Assembly: GCF_002090175.1 (NCBI RefSeq)
Contig: NZ_BBRN01000006.1
Span: 372,001-436,000 of the forward strand
Direction of reading: 5' to 3'
Length of the DNA: 64,000 bases
Origin: Demequina sp. NBRC 110057
GTDB lineage: Bacteria; Actinomycetota; Actinomycetes; Actinomycetales; Demequinaceae
The position numbers and the translations under genes were made by a program. This document shows, piece by piece, positions 1 through 9,016 of this stretch. The notes under the pieces are model-generated. The model was given only the letters and a program-made list of their open reading frames with translations, was not told the origin of the DNA and searched no databases. Every line of letters starts with the position of its first letter. Position 1 is the stretch's first letter.

Positions 1-581
1 TGCTCGCCGCCGAGGCGAGCGTGAAGCTGACGCGCCTGACCAAGGGGCCGATGGGCCCCAATGACTGGGAGCGCCTCGCGGTCAAGGCCGCGGAGATCGC
101 CAAGGCGCCGCTGTTCATCGACGACTCGCCCAACATGACGCTCATGGAGATCCGCGCCAAGTGCCGCCGTCTCAAGCAGCAGCACGACCTCAAGCTCGTG
201 GTCCTCGACTACCTGCAGCTGATGAGCTCGGGCCGCAAGGTCGAGTCCCGTCAGCAGGAGGTCTCCGAGTTCTCGCGTGCGCTGAAGCTGCTGGCGAAGG
301 AGATCGACGTGCCGGTGATCGCGATCTCGCAGCTGAACCGTGGCTCCGAGCAGCGCGGCGACAAGAAGCCGATGCTGTCCGACATGCGTGAGTCCGGCGC
401 CATCGAGCAGGACGCCGACATCGTCATCCTGCTGCACCGCGACGACGCGTACGACCGCGACAACCGCCCGGGCGAGGCCGACTTCATCGTTGCCAAGCAC
501 CGTGCCGGACCCACCGACACCATCGCGGTGGCGTTCAAGAAGGACTACGCCCACTTCACGGACATGGCCCCCGACATGTGA
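1..581 (+). CDS. dnaB: Replicative DNA helicase DnaB, C-terminal part
   Basis: This is the 3' end of the hexameric replicative helicase that unwinds DNA at the fork. The reading frame is open from base 3 and the gene begins outside the window. The visible part is the end of the RecA-like ATPase domain: a Walker B segment (VVLDYLQLM), the ISQLNRG stretch, the loop SDMRESGAIEQDAD and the closing VAKHRAGPT region, all typical of DnaB. No intein is present in this part. The stop codon at 579-581 lies just before a hydrolase that has its own promoter, so the two are probably separate transcription units. Identity is certain from the motifs; only the 5' part is missing. Confidence 0.96.
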   Translation, partial: LAAEASVKLTRLTKGPMGPNDWERLAVKAAEIAKAPLFIDDSPNMTLMEIRAKCRRLKQQHDLKLVVLDYLQLMSSGRKVESRQQEVSEFSRALKLLAKEIDVPVIAISQLNRGSEQRGDKKPMLSDMRESGAIEQDADIVILLHRDDAYDRDNRPGEADFIVAKHRAGPTDTIAVAFKKDYAHFTDMAPDM

Positions 582-591
582 TCTGGCCGCG

Positions 592-597
592 TAGGGT
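592..597 (+). promoter_or_regulatory. Candidate -10 box for a leaderless transcript
   Basis: TAGGGT lies 7 nt before the ATG at 605, and no Shine-Dalgarno sequence separates them. In actinobacteria such TANNNT boxes, placed 6-8 nt before a start codon, commonly give leaderless mRNAs. This favours ATG 605 over the in-frame GTG at 578. Confidence 0.5.
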
Positions 598-604
598 CGG
601 CGGC

Positions 605-1432
605 ATGCTTGCGCGCGTCGAGGGCCCCGTCCACGGCATCCCGGTGGTGCTGCTCCACGGCTTCGCGGTCGATCATCGGATCCTCACCTCGCTCGAGCCC
701 GTCTTCGACAGCGCCGGCGCCTGGCGGCGGCACTACCTCGACCTGCCCGGTCACGGCACCACGCCGGGCGATGGGGTGGCCTCCGCGAGGGACGTGGCCG
801 ATGCGGTGGTCGCCTGGGTCGAGGACACCCTGGGCGACGCGCCGTTCGCGATCGTCGGGAACTCCTTTGGTGGGCAGATCGCCCGCGAGGTCGCGCACCG
901 GCTTCGCGCGAGGGTGCTGGGCCTGGCGCTCATCGTGCCGGTGATTGAGCCGGTTCACGAGCGGCGCGACCGGCCGGCACGCACCGCGTTGCGTGAGGAC
1001 CCGGGTGTCGTCGCGACCATCACCGTCGAGGCGGAGGGGTACGCCGACATGGCCGTCGACCCCACTCCCGCCGACGCAGCGGCCTTCGTCGCCCACGTGG
1101 CGCCTGGCCTCGGTGCCGCCGACGGCGCGACCCTTGACCGCATCGGCCGTGACTACGCGATTGACCCCTCCCCCGAGGAGGCGTCATCGGAGCAGTTCGC
1201 GGCGCCCGCGCTTATCCTGACCGGGCGCCAGGACCACAGCGTGGGTTATCGCGACGCGTGGGCGCTGCTCGACCACTACCCGCGTGCCACCTTTGCGGCG
1301 TTGGATGCCGCCGGGCACCACGCCCACCTTGAGCGGGATGCCCTCGCTCGGGCGCTCGTGACGGATTGGCTCGAGCGGGTCGCCCGCGAGCTCGCGTTCG
1401 CACCGCCGGCTCCGACCCCTCCCACTGGTTGA
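605..1432 (+). CDS. Alpha/beta hydrolase
   Basis: A 275-aa single-domain alpha/beta-hydrolase, predicted cytoplasmic. Visible landmarks are the oxyanion-hole HGFAVDH near residue 20, the nucleophile elbow GNSFGG (Ser), the acid in GRQDHS (Asp) and the catalytic His in GHHAH near the C-terminus. Such enzymes cleave esters, amides or C-C bonds; nothing in the sequence fixes the substrate. ATG 605 is chosen because of the -10 box directly upstream; a GTG at 578 would overlap dnaB by 4 bp. The stop codon lies inside the left arm of a 52-bp palindrome shared with the convergent LacI gene. Confidence 0.85.
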   Translation: MLARVEGPVHGIPVVLLHGFAVDHRILTSLEPVFDSAGAWRRHYLDLPGHGTTPGDGVASARDVADAVVAWVEDTLGDAPFAIVGNSFGGQIAREVAHRLRARVLGLALIVPVIEPVHERRDRPARTALREDPGVVATITVEAEGYADMAVDPTPADAAAFVAHVAPGLGAADGATLDRIGRDYAIDPSPEEASSEQFAAPALILTGRQDHSVGYRDAWALLDHYPRATFAALDAAGHHAHLERDALARALVTDWLERVARELAFAPPAPTPPTG

Positions 1433-1475
1433 TTTTGGTCAACCAAGGGCCCTTAACTGACCAAAATTAACCAGT
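1424..1475. repeat. 52-bp palindromic element, copy 1
   Basis: An inverted repeat with roughly 20-nt arms (left arm reads ACTGGTTGATTTTGGTCAAC) around a short GC-rich centre. A second 52-bp copy lies at 11166-11217 and matches at 44 of 52 positions. The element sits between the convergent hydrolase and LacI genes. Each arm supplies the last codons of one gene: ACT-GGT-TGA for the hydrolase and, on the other strand, ACT-GGT-TAA for LacI. It could be a bidirectional terminator or a member of a dispersed palindromic repeat family. Confidence 0.85.
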
Positions 1476-2525
1476 CTGGGCGCGGCTCACCGACGCGGAA
1501 CGAGGCGGCGCCGTCGACGCGCGCAGGACGAGCTCCGTCGGCACCGTGACGTCGGGGATCTCGGCGGTGCGGGGTGTGCCGATCTGGTCCATGACCAGGC
1601 GGAACAGCTGGGTGCCGATGGTCGTGAAGTGCTGCTTAACGGTGGTCAGCGGCGGCTGGGTGAAGCGGCTCAGGGACACGTCGTCGAACCCGATCACGGA
1701 GACGTCCTCCGGCACGCGGCGGCCAGCCTCGTGGAGAGCGGCCAGGACGCCGAAGGCGGTCTCGTCGTTCGCGCAGGCGATGGCCGTCACCTCGGGGTCC
1801 GCGGCCAGGGCCGTGCCAGCGGTGTAGCCGGAGTCCGCGGTCCAGTCCCCCACGTGTGGCTCGGGAACCTCGGCCCCCGCCTGGACCAGCCCGGTGCGCC
1901 ACCCGGCGCGGCGCAGGCGTGCAGGCTCGGAGTCCTCCGGCCCCGCCACGTAGTGCACCGTCCGGTGGCCGAGGCTCAGCAGGTGGTCCACGGCCATGCG
2001 CGAACTGTTGAGCTCGTCGGACACCACGCACGGGTAGACGCCGTGCACTCGCGAGTCGCTCACGGCGACGGGCATGCCGGTCGGCAGCGCGAGCTGCTCG
2101 GTGGAGTGCCCCTCGGAGCGGATGATGATGAGGCCGTCGACGGTCTGGTGGCGGAGGCGATTGGCCGCGGGCGTCCAGCCATCGTGCGCCGCGTCCTGCA
2201 CGGTGACGAGGGTGACGCCGTAGCCCTCGGCCTGGGCGGCGCGCAGGACGGCGTCGGTGATCATCGACTCGCCGGTGCGGTCGAAGCGGTGGGCCAGCAG
2301 CCCGATGCTGCCGAACCGGCCGTCACGCAGCGCCCGGGCGGCGTGGTTGGGCGAGTAGCCGAGCTGTTCCATGGCGCGCAGGACCCTGTCGCGGGTCTCC
2401 TGGCGCACCGCATCGGACCCGGTGGAGACCCGGGAGACGGTCTGGGCGGACACCTCGGCGAGGCGGGCGACATCCCTGATGGACGGTCCCCTCGTGTGAC
2501 CGCCGCGTGCATCGTTGCGCGGCAT
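1467..2525 (-). CDS. LacI-family repressor of the galactoside operon
   Basis: A 352-aa LacI/GalR regulator. The N-terminal helix-turn-helix is SIRDVARLAEVSAQTVSR (about residues 15-32), with the hinge at NHAARALRDGRFGSIG, followed by a periplasmic-binding-protein-like sugar-sensing domain ending in the usual GFDDVSLSRFTQPPLTTV stretch. ATG 2525 is chosen because it places the HTH at the usual distance from the start; an upstream ATG at 2561 is possible. The gene is divergent from a sugar ABC transporter and galactosidase operon and is its likely regulator. The ligand is unknown, probably a galactoside or galactose. Confidence 0.9.
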   Translation of the reverse strand: MPRNDARGGHTRGPSIRDVARLAEVSAQTVSRVSTGSDAVRQETRDRVLRAMEQLGYSPNHAARALRDGRFGSIGLLAHRFDRTGESMITDAVLRAAQAEGYGVTLVTVQDAAHDGWTPAANRLRHQTVDGLIIIRSEGHSTEQLALPTGMPVAVSDSRVHGVYPCVVSDELNSSRMAVDHLLSLGHRTVHYVAGPEDSEPARLRRAGWRTGLVQAGAEVPEPHVGDWTADSGYTAGTALAADPEVTAIACANDETAFGVLAALHEAGRRVPEDVSVIGFDDVSLSRFTQPPLTTVKQHFTTIGTQLFRLVMDQIGTPRTAEIPDVTVPTELVLRASTAPPRSASVSRAQTG

Positions 2526-2662
2526 GCGGTGAGTGTAGGGGCAAGTCTGCCCCGGCGCCATGTTGACGTTCCCAAAGCCGGTTTCACTCGCTGAACGGCG
2601 GTCAGATCCCGTTACCTGATCGTGATGAAAGCGATGGTTCCCCTGCCGGGACTGTGTTGCTA

Positions 2663-2676
2663 TGTTAACGAGAACA
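2663..2676. promoter_or_regulatory. Candidate LacI-type operator
   Basis: TGTTAACGAGAACA is an imperfect 14-bp palindrome (outer TGTT/AACA) with the central CG typical of LacI/GalR operators. It lies in the divergent region between the LacI gene and the sugar-binding lipoprotein, about 135 bp before the latter. TATGTT at 2661-2666 overlaps it and could be a -10 box. Assignment to the adjacent LacI protein is inference. Confidence 0.55.
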
Positions 2677-2810
2677 ACCCCTGGGGAGGGGCCCGGCAGA
2701 GGTCGATGTCGACCGCCTCCGGCCCTCACGCGGGGGGAGTTCATGACCGGTGGGCGTTCGACGTGGTACGCCCGGTTTCCGGCACGACCCGAACCGAAGG
2801 GTGGTCAACG

Positions 2811-4130
2811 ATGACCAAGTTCCGTTCCGGCGTGGTGATGGCCGCAGCCGCCACACTCGCCTTCAGCCTTACCGCCTGCTCCAGCTCCGACGACACCACC
2901 GAGGGTTCGGGCGGCGACTCATCCGCCGCGGCCGCCGGTGACAACACCCTCACCGTCTGGGCGTGGGACCCGGCGTTCAACATCTACGCGATGGAGGAGG
3001 CCGAGAAGGTCTACCAGGAGGAGCACCCCGACTTCACCCTGGACATCCAGGAGGTCACCTGGGAGGACCTGCAGCCCCGCCTCACCACGCTTGCCCAGTC
3101 GCAGGAGTTCGACGAGCTCCCCGACATCTTCCTCATGCAGAACAACGCGTTCCAGAAGAACGCGATCAACTACCCCGACCTCTTCACGGACATCACCGAC
3201 TCGCCCATCGCGCTCGACGAGTTCCCCGAGGGTGTCGTGGCCTACTCGACCGTCGACGGCGCCAACTACGGAGTGCCGTTCGACTCGGGCACCGCGGTCA
3301 GCGCGCTGCGCACGGACATCCTGGAGGAGGCCGGCTACACGGTCGACGACTTCACGGACATCTCGTGGGACGAGTACATCGAGAAGGGCAAGGACGTCCT
3401 CGCCAAGACCGGCAAGCCCATGCTGTCCGGCATCGCGGGCGAGCCCGACACCATCCTGATGATGCTCCAGTCGGCCGGACAGAGCCTGTTCGACGACGAG
3501 GGCAACCCCACCATCACCGACAACGCGGCGCTGTCCAGCGCGATCGACCTGTACTCGCAGATGGTCGAGTCGGGCATCTACCTCGAGGTCAACTCGTGGG
3601 ACGAGTACATCGGCTCGCTGGTCAACGGCAACGTGGCCGGCACCATCAACGGCATCTGGATCTCGGGCTCGTTGCAGACCGCCGAGGACCAGGCCGGCAA
3701 CTGGGCCATGACCAACCTGCCGATGATCGAGGGCGTCGACGGCGCCACGCACTACTCGGCGAACGGCGGCTCCTCGTGGGCCATCAGCTCCAACGCCAAC
3801 GTGGAGCTTGCCGAGGACTTCCTGGCCTCGACCTTCGCCGGCTCGACCGAGCTGTACGACACGATCCTGCCCTCCGCCGGTGCAGTCGCCAACTGGCTGC
3901 CCGCCGGTGACTCGGACGTCTACGCCGAGCCCCAGGAGTTCTACGGCGGCCAGCCCGTCTACGCCGACGTGATCTCCTTCGGCGCCGAGGTCCCCGCCAA
4001 CAACACGGGTGCCTACTACTACGAGGCCCGCGACGCCGTCGGTGTCGCCATCACGCAGATCATGGGTGGCACCGACGCCGCCTCTGCCCTCGGCGAGGCG
4101 CAGAGCACCGTCGAATTCGCGATGAACTAA
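2811..4130 (+). CDS. ABC sugar transporter, extracellular solute-binding lipoprotein (family 1)
   Basis: A 439-aa binding lipoprotein that should capture an oligosaccharide outside the membrane for the two permeases downstream. The N-terminus MTKFRSGVVMAAAATLAFSL is a signal peptide ending in the lipobox LTAC; Cys is followed by a Ser/Asp/Gly-rich linker, then a family-1 fold that begins NTLTVWAWDP. ATG 2811 gives a normal signal peptide, and AAGGGTGG lies upstream; earlier in-frame starts would add non-signal sequence. First gene of a galactoside operon. The ligand is probably an alpha- or beta-galactoside, inferred only from the enzymes encoded downstream. Confidence 0.92.
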   Translation: MTKFRSGVVMAAAATLAFSLTACSSSDDTTEGSGGDSSAAAAGDNTLTVWAWDPAFNIYAMEEAEKVYQEEHPDFTLDIQEVTWEDLQPRLTTLAQSQEFDELPDIFLMQNNAFQKNAINYPDLFTDITDSPIALDEFPEGVVAYSTVDGANYGVPFDSGTAVSALRTDILEEAGYTVDDFTDISWDEYIEKGKDVLAKTGKPMLSGIAGEPDTILMMLQSAGQSLFDDEGNPTITDNAALSSAIDLYSQMVESGIYLEVNSWDEYIGSLVNGNVAGTINGIWISGSLQTAEDQAGNWAMTNLPMIEGVDGATHYSANGGSSWAISSNANVELAEDFLASTFAGSTELYDTILPSAGAVANWLPAGDSDVYAEPQEFYGGQPVYADVISFGAEVPANNTGAYYYEARDAVGVAITQIMGGTDAASALGEAQSTVEFAMN

Positions 4131-4146
4131 CCCCCATCCGAACCTA

Positions 4147-4177
4147 GGGAGGGGGTCGGCACGCCCGGCCCCCTCCC
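4147..4177 (+). terminator. Intercistronic hairpin, possible attenuator
   Basis: Perfect 9-bp arms GGGAGGGGG and CCCCCTCCC with a 13-nt loop lie in the 68-bp gap between the binding-protein gene and the first permease. There is no T-tract. Such hairpins often end or stabilise part of the transcript so that the binding protein is made in excess over the permeases. Confidence 0.55.
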
Positions 4178-4198
4178 GCACCCCCCTCGGAGATCCCT

Positions 4199-5155
4199 GT
4201 GTCAACGATGACCCCCGTGGCGCTCGAGAAGCGCCCCTCGCGCGACAAGCGCAAGGGCGGCGCCAAGCGCGAACTGTCGCCCGCGGCCCGCCGCCGCAGC
4301 CTCACCGGCTGGGCCTTCCTCATCCCGGCCGCCGCCCTCATCGGCCTCATGATGTTCTGGCCGATGTTCCAGGCCCTGCTGCTGTCGTTCCAGACCGGCC
4401 GCGGCTCCGCGCTGGACTGGGCCGACCCCCTGACCTTCAACTACTCGCGCATGCTGGAAGACGACATCTTCCGGCTGACGCTCACCAACACGCTGCTGTA
4501 CCTGGTGATCCAGGTGCCGATCATGCTGATCTCGGCGCTGGTGCTCGCGAACATCCTCAACAACCCCAAGCTGCGCTGGAAGGGCTTCTGGCGCACCGCG
4601 ATCTTCGTGCCCGCAGCGATCTCGCTCGTGTCCTACTCGCTGGTGTTCCGCACCATCTTCGCGACGGACGGGCTGGTCAACGACGCCCTCCTCGGCATCG
4701 GCCTCATCGACGGGCCCATCAACTGGCTAGGCGAGACCGACACCGCCCGCCTGGTGATCATCCTCGGCCTGCTGTGGCGCTGGACGGGCTTCAACGTCAT
4801 CTTCTACCTGGCGGCGCTGCAGAACATCGATCCCACGACGCTCGAGGCCGCCAAGATGGACGGCGCCGGCCCCATCCGCACCTTCTTCTCCGTGACCATC
4901 CCGCAGATGAAGCCGATGATCCTGCTCACCGTGATCATGTCGACCAACGGCACCATCCAGATGTTCGACGAGTCGTACAACCTGACGCGTGGCGGGCCCG
5001 CGAACACCACGATGACGATGTCGCACTACCTGTTCGACGTGTCCTTCCAGAACAACCCCAACTTCGGCTACGGCGCCGCGCTGTCCTACGTGATCCTCAT
5101 CATCGTGGCCGTGCTCGCCGCCATCCAGATGAAGGTCGGTGACAAGCGTGACTGA
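4199..5155 (+). CDS. ABC sugar transporter permease 1
   Basis: A 318-aa MalF/UgpA-type inner-membrane permease. A positively charged cytoplasmic N-terminus is followed by about six membrane segments, the first being GWAFLIPAAALIGLMMFWPM. The ABC-coupling EAA loop reads EAAKMDGAGPIRTFFSVTIP, the site where the ATPase docks. GTG 4199 is preferred because GGAG at 4189-4192 is 6 nt upstream; ATG 4208 is an alternative. Its partners are the binding protein before it and the second permease after it. No ATPase is encoded in this operon. Confidence 0.92.
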   Translation: MSTMTPVALEKRPSRDKRKGGAKRELSPAARRRSLTGWAFLIPAAALIGLMMFWPMFQALLLSFQTGRGSALDWADPLTFNYSRMLEDDIFRLTLTNTLLYLVIQVPIMLISALVLANILNNPKLRWKGFWRTAIFVPAAISLVSYSLVFRTIFATDGLVNDALLGIGLIDGPINWLGETDTARLVIILGLLWRWTGFNVIFYLAALQNIDPTTLEAAKMDGAGPIRTFFSVTIPQMKPMILLTVIMSTNGTIQMFDESYNLTRGGPANTTMTMSHYLFDVSFQNNPNFGYGAALSYVILIIVAVLAAIQMKVGDKRD

Positions 5156-5999
5156 CGTGGCCATGGCGCCCGCGAAGGCGCCCACCCGAGCGACCGCGCG
5201 CTGGCGCGGCGTGCCCAAGTACGTGTTCCTGTCGATCGTGGCGCTGCTGTCCATCGGCCCGCTGTACTTCATGGTCGTCTCCGCGACCAACACCACCCAG
5301 GACGTGCTCGCCTCGAGCATGCTGCCCGGCACCAACCTGTTGGCCAACTGGCAGTCGCTCACCGAGTTCCAGGACGTGGGCTCGGCGATGTACCACTCGA
5401 TCATCAACGCCGTGGTGACGACGGTGCTCGCCCTCGTGGTGTGCTCGATCGCCGGCTACGGCTTCGAGGTCTACCACTCGCCCAACAAGGACCGCCTCAT
5501 GTGGGTCCTCATGCTCGCGATGATGATCCCGTTCGCGGCGACGATGATCCCCCTGTTCCAGCTCTTCGCGGACGCGGGCCTCATCAACTCGACCTGGGCA
5601 GTGGTGCTCCCCGCGATCGCGACGCCGCTGCTCATCCTGCTGTTCAGGCAGTCGGCCCGCAGCTTCCCGCACGAGATCATCGAGGCGGCGCGCCTGGACG
5701 GGCTGAAGGAGGTCGCGATCTTCTTCCGCATGTTCGTGCCCACCATGAAGCCCACCTACGCTGCCGCGGCGGTCATCACCTTCATGACCGCGTGGAACAA
5801 CTTCCTGTGGCCCAAGGTCATCCTGGTGAACCCCGACTACCAGACCATGCCGATGCTGATCTCGAACTTCACCGGCGGTTACGTGGTCGACTACGGCGCG
5901 CTCATGCTCGCGGTGCTCATCACCTCGCTTCCCACCATCATCATCTTCTTTGTCCTGCAGCGGTCGTTCGTCGCGGGATTCACTGGAGTCGTCAAGTGA
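5148..5999 (+). CDS. ABC sugar transporter permease 2
   Basis: A MalG/UgpE-type permease of 283 aa with about six membrane segments (first near KYVFLSIVALLSIGPLYFMV). Its EAA loop is EAARLDGLKEVAIFFRMFVP, followed by the typical AWNNFLWP motif. The 5' end overlaps the first permease. GTG codons at 5139, 5148 and 5157 and ATG 5163 are all possible; 5148 is a compromise. With its partner it forms the membrane channel of the sugar importer; energy probably comes from a shared ATPase encoded elsewhere, as with MsiK-type proteins in actinobacteria. Confidence 0.9.
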   Translation: MTDVAMAPAKAPTRATARWRGVPKYVFLSIVALLSIGPLYFMVVSATNTTQDVLASSMLPGTNLLANWQSLTEFQDVGSAMYHSIINAVVTTVLALVVCSIAGYGFEVYHSPNKDRLMWVLMLAMMIPFAATMIPLFQLFADAGLINSTWAVVLPAIATPLLILLFRQSARSFPHEIIEAARLDGLKEVAIFFRMFVPTMKPTYAAAAVITFMTAWNNFLWPKVILVNPDYQTMPMLISNFTGGYVVDYGALMLAVLITSLPTIIIFFVLQRSFVAGFTGVVK

Positions 6000-8900
6000 C
6001 CTTCGACATCACCCGCATCACCGACCCCGAGTACGTCCACGAGAACCGCAGGAAGGCTCACAGCGACCACCGCTGGTTCGCCTCGGCCGACGAGGCGGCG
6101 ACGGGCGTGAGTTCCTTCGAGCAGAGCCTCAACGGCCTGTGGAAGGTGCACCACGCCAAGAACCCCACGATGGTCATCGACGGCTGGGAGAGCCCCGACT
6201 ACGACGTCGACGGCTGGGACGACATCCCCGTGCCCGCGCACCTGCAGATGCACGGCTACGACCGCCCGCAGTACACGAACGTGCAGTACCCGTGGGATGG
6301 CGCGGAGGACCTCGAGCCGGGCCAGGTGCCCACGCGGTTCAACCCCGTCGCCAGCTACGTGAGGCCGTTCACGCTCGACCGCCCCGTGGCGGACGGCGAG
6401 CGCGTCTCGGTCACCTTCCACGGCGCCGAAAGTGCCGTGGCAGTGTGGCTGAACGGCGCGTACGTGGGCTGGGCGACGGACTCGTTCACCCCCAGCGAGT
6501 TTGACCTCACTGAGCACCTCGTCGACGGCGAGAACCGCCTGGCGGTGCAGGTGTTCCGGTGGACGGCAGCCTCGTGGCTCGAGGACCAAGACTTCTTCCG
6601 CTTCCACGGGATCTTCCGCGACGTCACGCTGTATCGCCGTCCCAGCACGCACGCCGAGGACCTGCGCCTCGAGACGTCCGTGGCGCCCGACCGCCTCACC
6701 GCGACCGTCGCCCTCGACGTCCGCATCGAGGGCTGCGGGGAGGGCGTGGGAAGCGTCAGGGCTCGCCTGGGCGACGGCACCGAACTGTCGGCCGATGCCT
6801 CGGGTCGCCTCACGGCGACGCTCGCCGAGCCGCGGCTGTGGAGCGCGGAGGACCCGTACCTCCACGACCTCACCGTCGAGGTGCTCGACGGCGCCGGCGA
6901 GGTGGCCGAGGTCATCCCTCAGCGCATCGGCCTGCGCCAGGTGGTGATCGAGGACGCCCAGATCAAGGTCAACGGCGAGCGCGTGGTGTTCTACGGCACC
7001 AACCGCCACGAGTTCGGCCCCCGCGGCCGCGTCGTGACGCGCGAGGAGATCGCCGAGGACCTCAGGATCATGAAGCGCGCCAACATCAACGCGGTGCGCA
7101 CCAGCCACTACCCCAACCAGACCGCCTTCTACGAGCTGTGCGACGAGATCGGCCTGTACGTCATCGACGAGATGAACCTCGAGACCCACGGCATGTGGGA
7201 CAAGGTGGCGTACGGCGAGCTCACGGTCGAGCAGGCGTTGCCTGGCGACCGCCCCGAGTGGCGCGCCGCGCTCATGGACCGTGCCGCGAGCATGTTCGAG
7301 CGCGACAAGAACCACGCGAGCATCGTCATCTGGTCGCTGGGCAACGAGTCGTTCGGCGGCTCCGTGCTGCTCGAGGTGGGCGACTGGTTCCGCTCCACCG
7401 ACCCCTCGCGTCCCGTGCACTACGAGGGCGTTCACTGGGATCCGCGCTACCCGCAGACCACGGACATCACCAGCCAGATGTACACGTTCGCGGCGGATGT
7501 CGAAGAGCACCTGCGCACCCACCGCGACAAGCCGTTCCTGCTGTGCGAGTTCGCTCACTCGATGGGCAACTCGTTCGGCGCGGTCGACAAGTACATGGAC
7601 CTCACCGAGTCCGACCCGCTGTTCCAGGGCGGCTTCATCTGGGACTTCGTTGACCAGACCCTGCCGCTGACGGACCGCTACGGCGTGGACTTCCTGGGGT
7701 ACGGAGGCGACCACGGCGAGGCCCCGCACGACGCGGAGTTCTCGGCCAACGGCATCGTCTTCGCCGACCGCACCACCACGCCCGCGTACCAGGAGGTGCG
7801 CTACCTCTACCAGCCGCTGCGCACGGTCATCGGGGATGGCGAGTTCCAGGTGCGCAGCCGCCGCCTGTTCACGGGCACCGGCGACGTCGAGGCGATCGTG
7901 ACCCTGGCGCGCGAGGGAGTCACGCTGCGCGAGGAGCGCGTCGCGATCGACGTCCCCGCGGGCCAGACGCGCTCGTACCCGCTGCCGTTCGCGGTGCCCG
8001 CGTCCGGCGAGCACACCGTCGAGGTGTCGTACCGCCTGGTGCGCTCCGCGTCGTGGGCCCCGGCCGGCTACGAGATCGGCTGGGAGCAGGCGGTCGTGGG
8101 GACGGCCGATGCTGTGGTCACCACCGCATCGGCCCCTCGCGTGGTCGAGTCGACGCACAACGTCGGCGTCCACGGGCCGCACTTCTCGGTGCTCTTCTCC
8201 CGCCTGCACGGCGGGCTGGTCTCGTACCGCTACGGGCGCACCTCGGACGGCGGTCACGAGCTGCTGCGCGACATGCCGCAGCCCAGCTTCTGGCACGCCC
8301 CCACGTCGAACGAGCGGGGCTGGGGAATGCCGTTCCGCGACGGCCAGTGGCTGCTCGCGAGCCGCTACCGCAAGCGTCGCGAGGGCCACGAGAAGCCGAC
8401 CGTGACGCGCCACGATGACTCGGTGTCGATCGCCTACTTCTACGACCTGCCCACCGTGCCGGTGAGCGAGGTGGACGTGACGTACCGCGTGTTCGGGGAC
8501 GGCCGCGTGGAGGTGACGGTGGACCTGCGCCCCGGCGAGGGTCTTCCCGATGCGCCCGAGATGGGTTTCCAGATCGACGTGGACGCCGACCTGCGTCACC
8601 TCACCTGGTACGGCGAGGGTCCGCACGAGTCCTACGTGGACCGTCGCGGGGGCGCCCGCCTGGGCCGCTGGGAGGCCGATGTGCGCGACCAGCTCACGCC
8701 GTACGTGCGGCCGCAGGAGTCGGGAAGCCACACGGGAGTGCGGTGGGCCGAGGTGATGAGCGACGCCGGCCTTGGCCTACGCCTCGATAGCGTGGACGGC
8801 ATGGAGCTGTCCGCGCTGCCGTGGAGCCCGTACGAGGTGGAGAACGCCCGCCACCCGAACGAGTTGCCGCCCATCCACCGCACCGTCCTGCGTCCGGCAC

Positions 8901-9016
8901 TGATGCGCCGCGGCGCGGGCGGCGACCAGTCCTGGGGTGCCATGACCCACCCCGAGTACCGGGTCCCGACGGGAAGCCTCTCCTTCACGTTCGGATTCCA
9001 GGGAGTGCTGCGCTGA
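5996..9016 (+). CDS. lacZ: Beta-galactosidase, GH2 (LacZ type)
   Basis: A 1006-aa cytoplasmic enzyme that hydrolyses terminal beta-D-galactosides. Order: N-terminal jelly roll with the substrate-loop region (about residues 30-210), Ig-like domain, TIM barrel from about 310, then the C-terminal Bgal_small_N domain (about 720-1000). The acid/base Glu451 is in WSLGNES and the nucleophile Glu518 in LLCEFAHSMGNS. Length matches E. coli LacZ. GTG 5996 overlaps the permease stop by 4 bp (GTGA) and has GGAG 7 nt upstream. No signal peptide, so it acts on imported sugar. Confidence 0.95.
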   Translation: MTFDITRITDPEYVHENRRKAHSDHRWFASADEAATGVSSFEQSLNGLWKVHHAKNPTMVIDGWESPDYDVDGWDDIPVPAHLQMHGYDRPQYTNVQYPWDGAEDLEPGQVPTRFNPVASYVRPFTLDRPVADGERVSVTFHGAESAVAVWLNGAYVGWATDSFTPSEFDLTEHLVDGENRLAVQVFRWTAASWLEDQDFFRFHGIFRDVTLYRRPSTHAEDLRLETSVAPDRLTATVALDVRIEGCGEGVGSVRARLGDGTELSADASGRLTATLAEPRLWSAEDPYLHDLTVEVLDGAGEVAEVIPQRIGLRQVVIEDAQIKVNGERVVFYGTNRHEFGPRGRVVTREEIAEDLRIMKRANINAVRTSHYPNQTAFYELCDEIGLYVIDEMNLETHGMWDKVAYGELTVEQALPGDRPEWRAALMDRAASMFERDKNHASIVIWSLGNESFGGSVLLEVGDWFRSTDPSRPVHYEGVHWDPRYPQTTDITSQMYTFAADVEEHLRTHRDKPFLLCEFAHSMGNSFGAVDKYMDLTESDPLFQGGFIWDFVDQTLPLTDRYGVDFLGYGGDHGEAPHDAEFSANGIVFADRTTTPAYQEVRYLYQPLRTVIGDGEFQVRSRRLFTGTGDVEAIVTLAREGVTLREERVAIDVPAGQTRSYPLPFAVPASGEHTVEVSYRLVRSASWAPAGYEIGWEQAVVGTADAVVTTASAPRVVESTHNVGVHGPHFSVLFSRLHGGLVSYRYGRTSDGGHELLRDMPQPSFWHAPTSNERGWGMPFRDGQWLLASRYRKRREGHEKPTVTRHDDSVSIAYFYDLPTVPVSEVDVTYRVFGDGRVEVTVDLRPGEGLPDAPEMGFQIDVDADLRHLTWYGEGPHESYVDRRGGARLGRWEADVRDQLTPYVRPQESGSHTGVRWAEVMSDAGLGLRLDSVDGMELSALPWSPYEVENARHPNELPPIHRTVLRPALMRRGAGGDQSWGAMTHPEYRVPTGSLSFTFGFQGVLR

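Noticed and set aside
2574-2584. AAAGCCGGTTT as a LacI auto-operator
   Set aside because: Too short and only partly symmetric; the better site is at 2663-2676.
5891-8731. Open frame of about 950 codons antisense to the beta-galactosidase
   Set aside because: Entirely covered by a convincing GH2 gene; low-complexity Val/Ala/His/Arg content and no domain.
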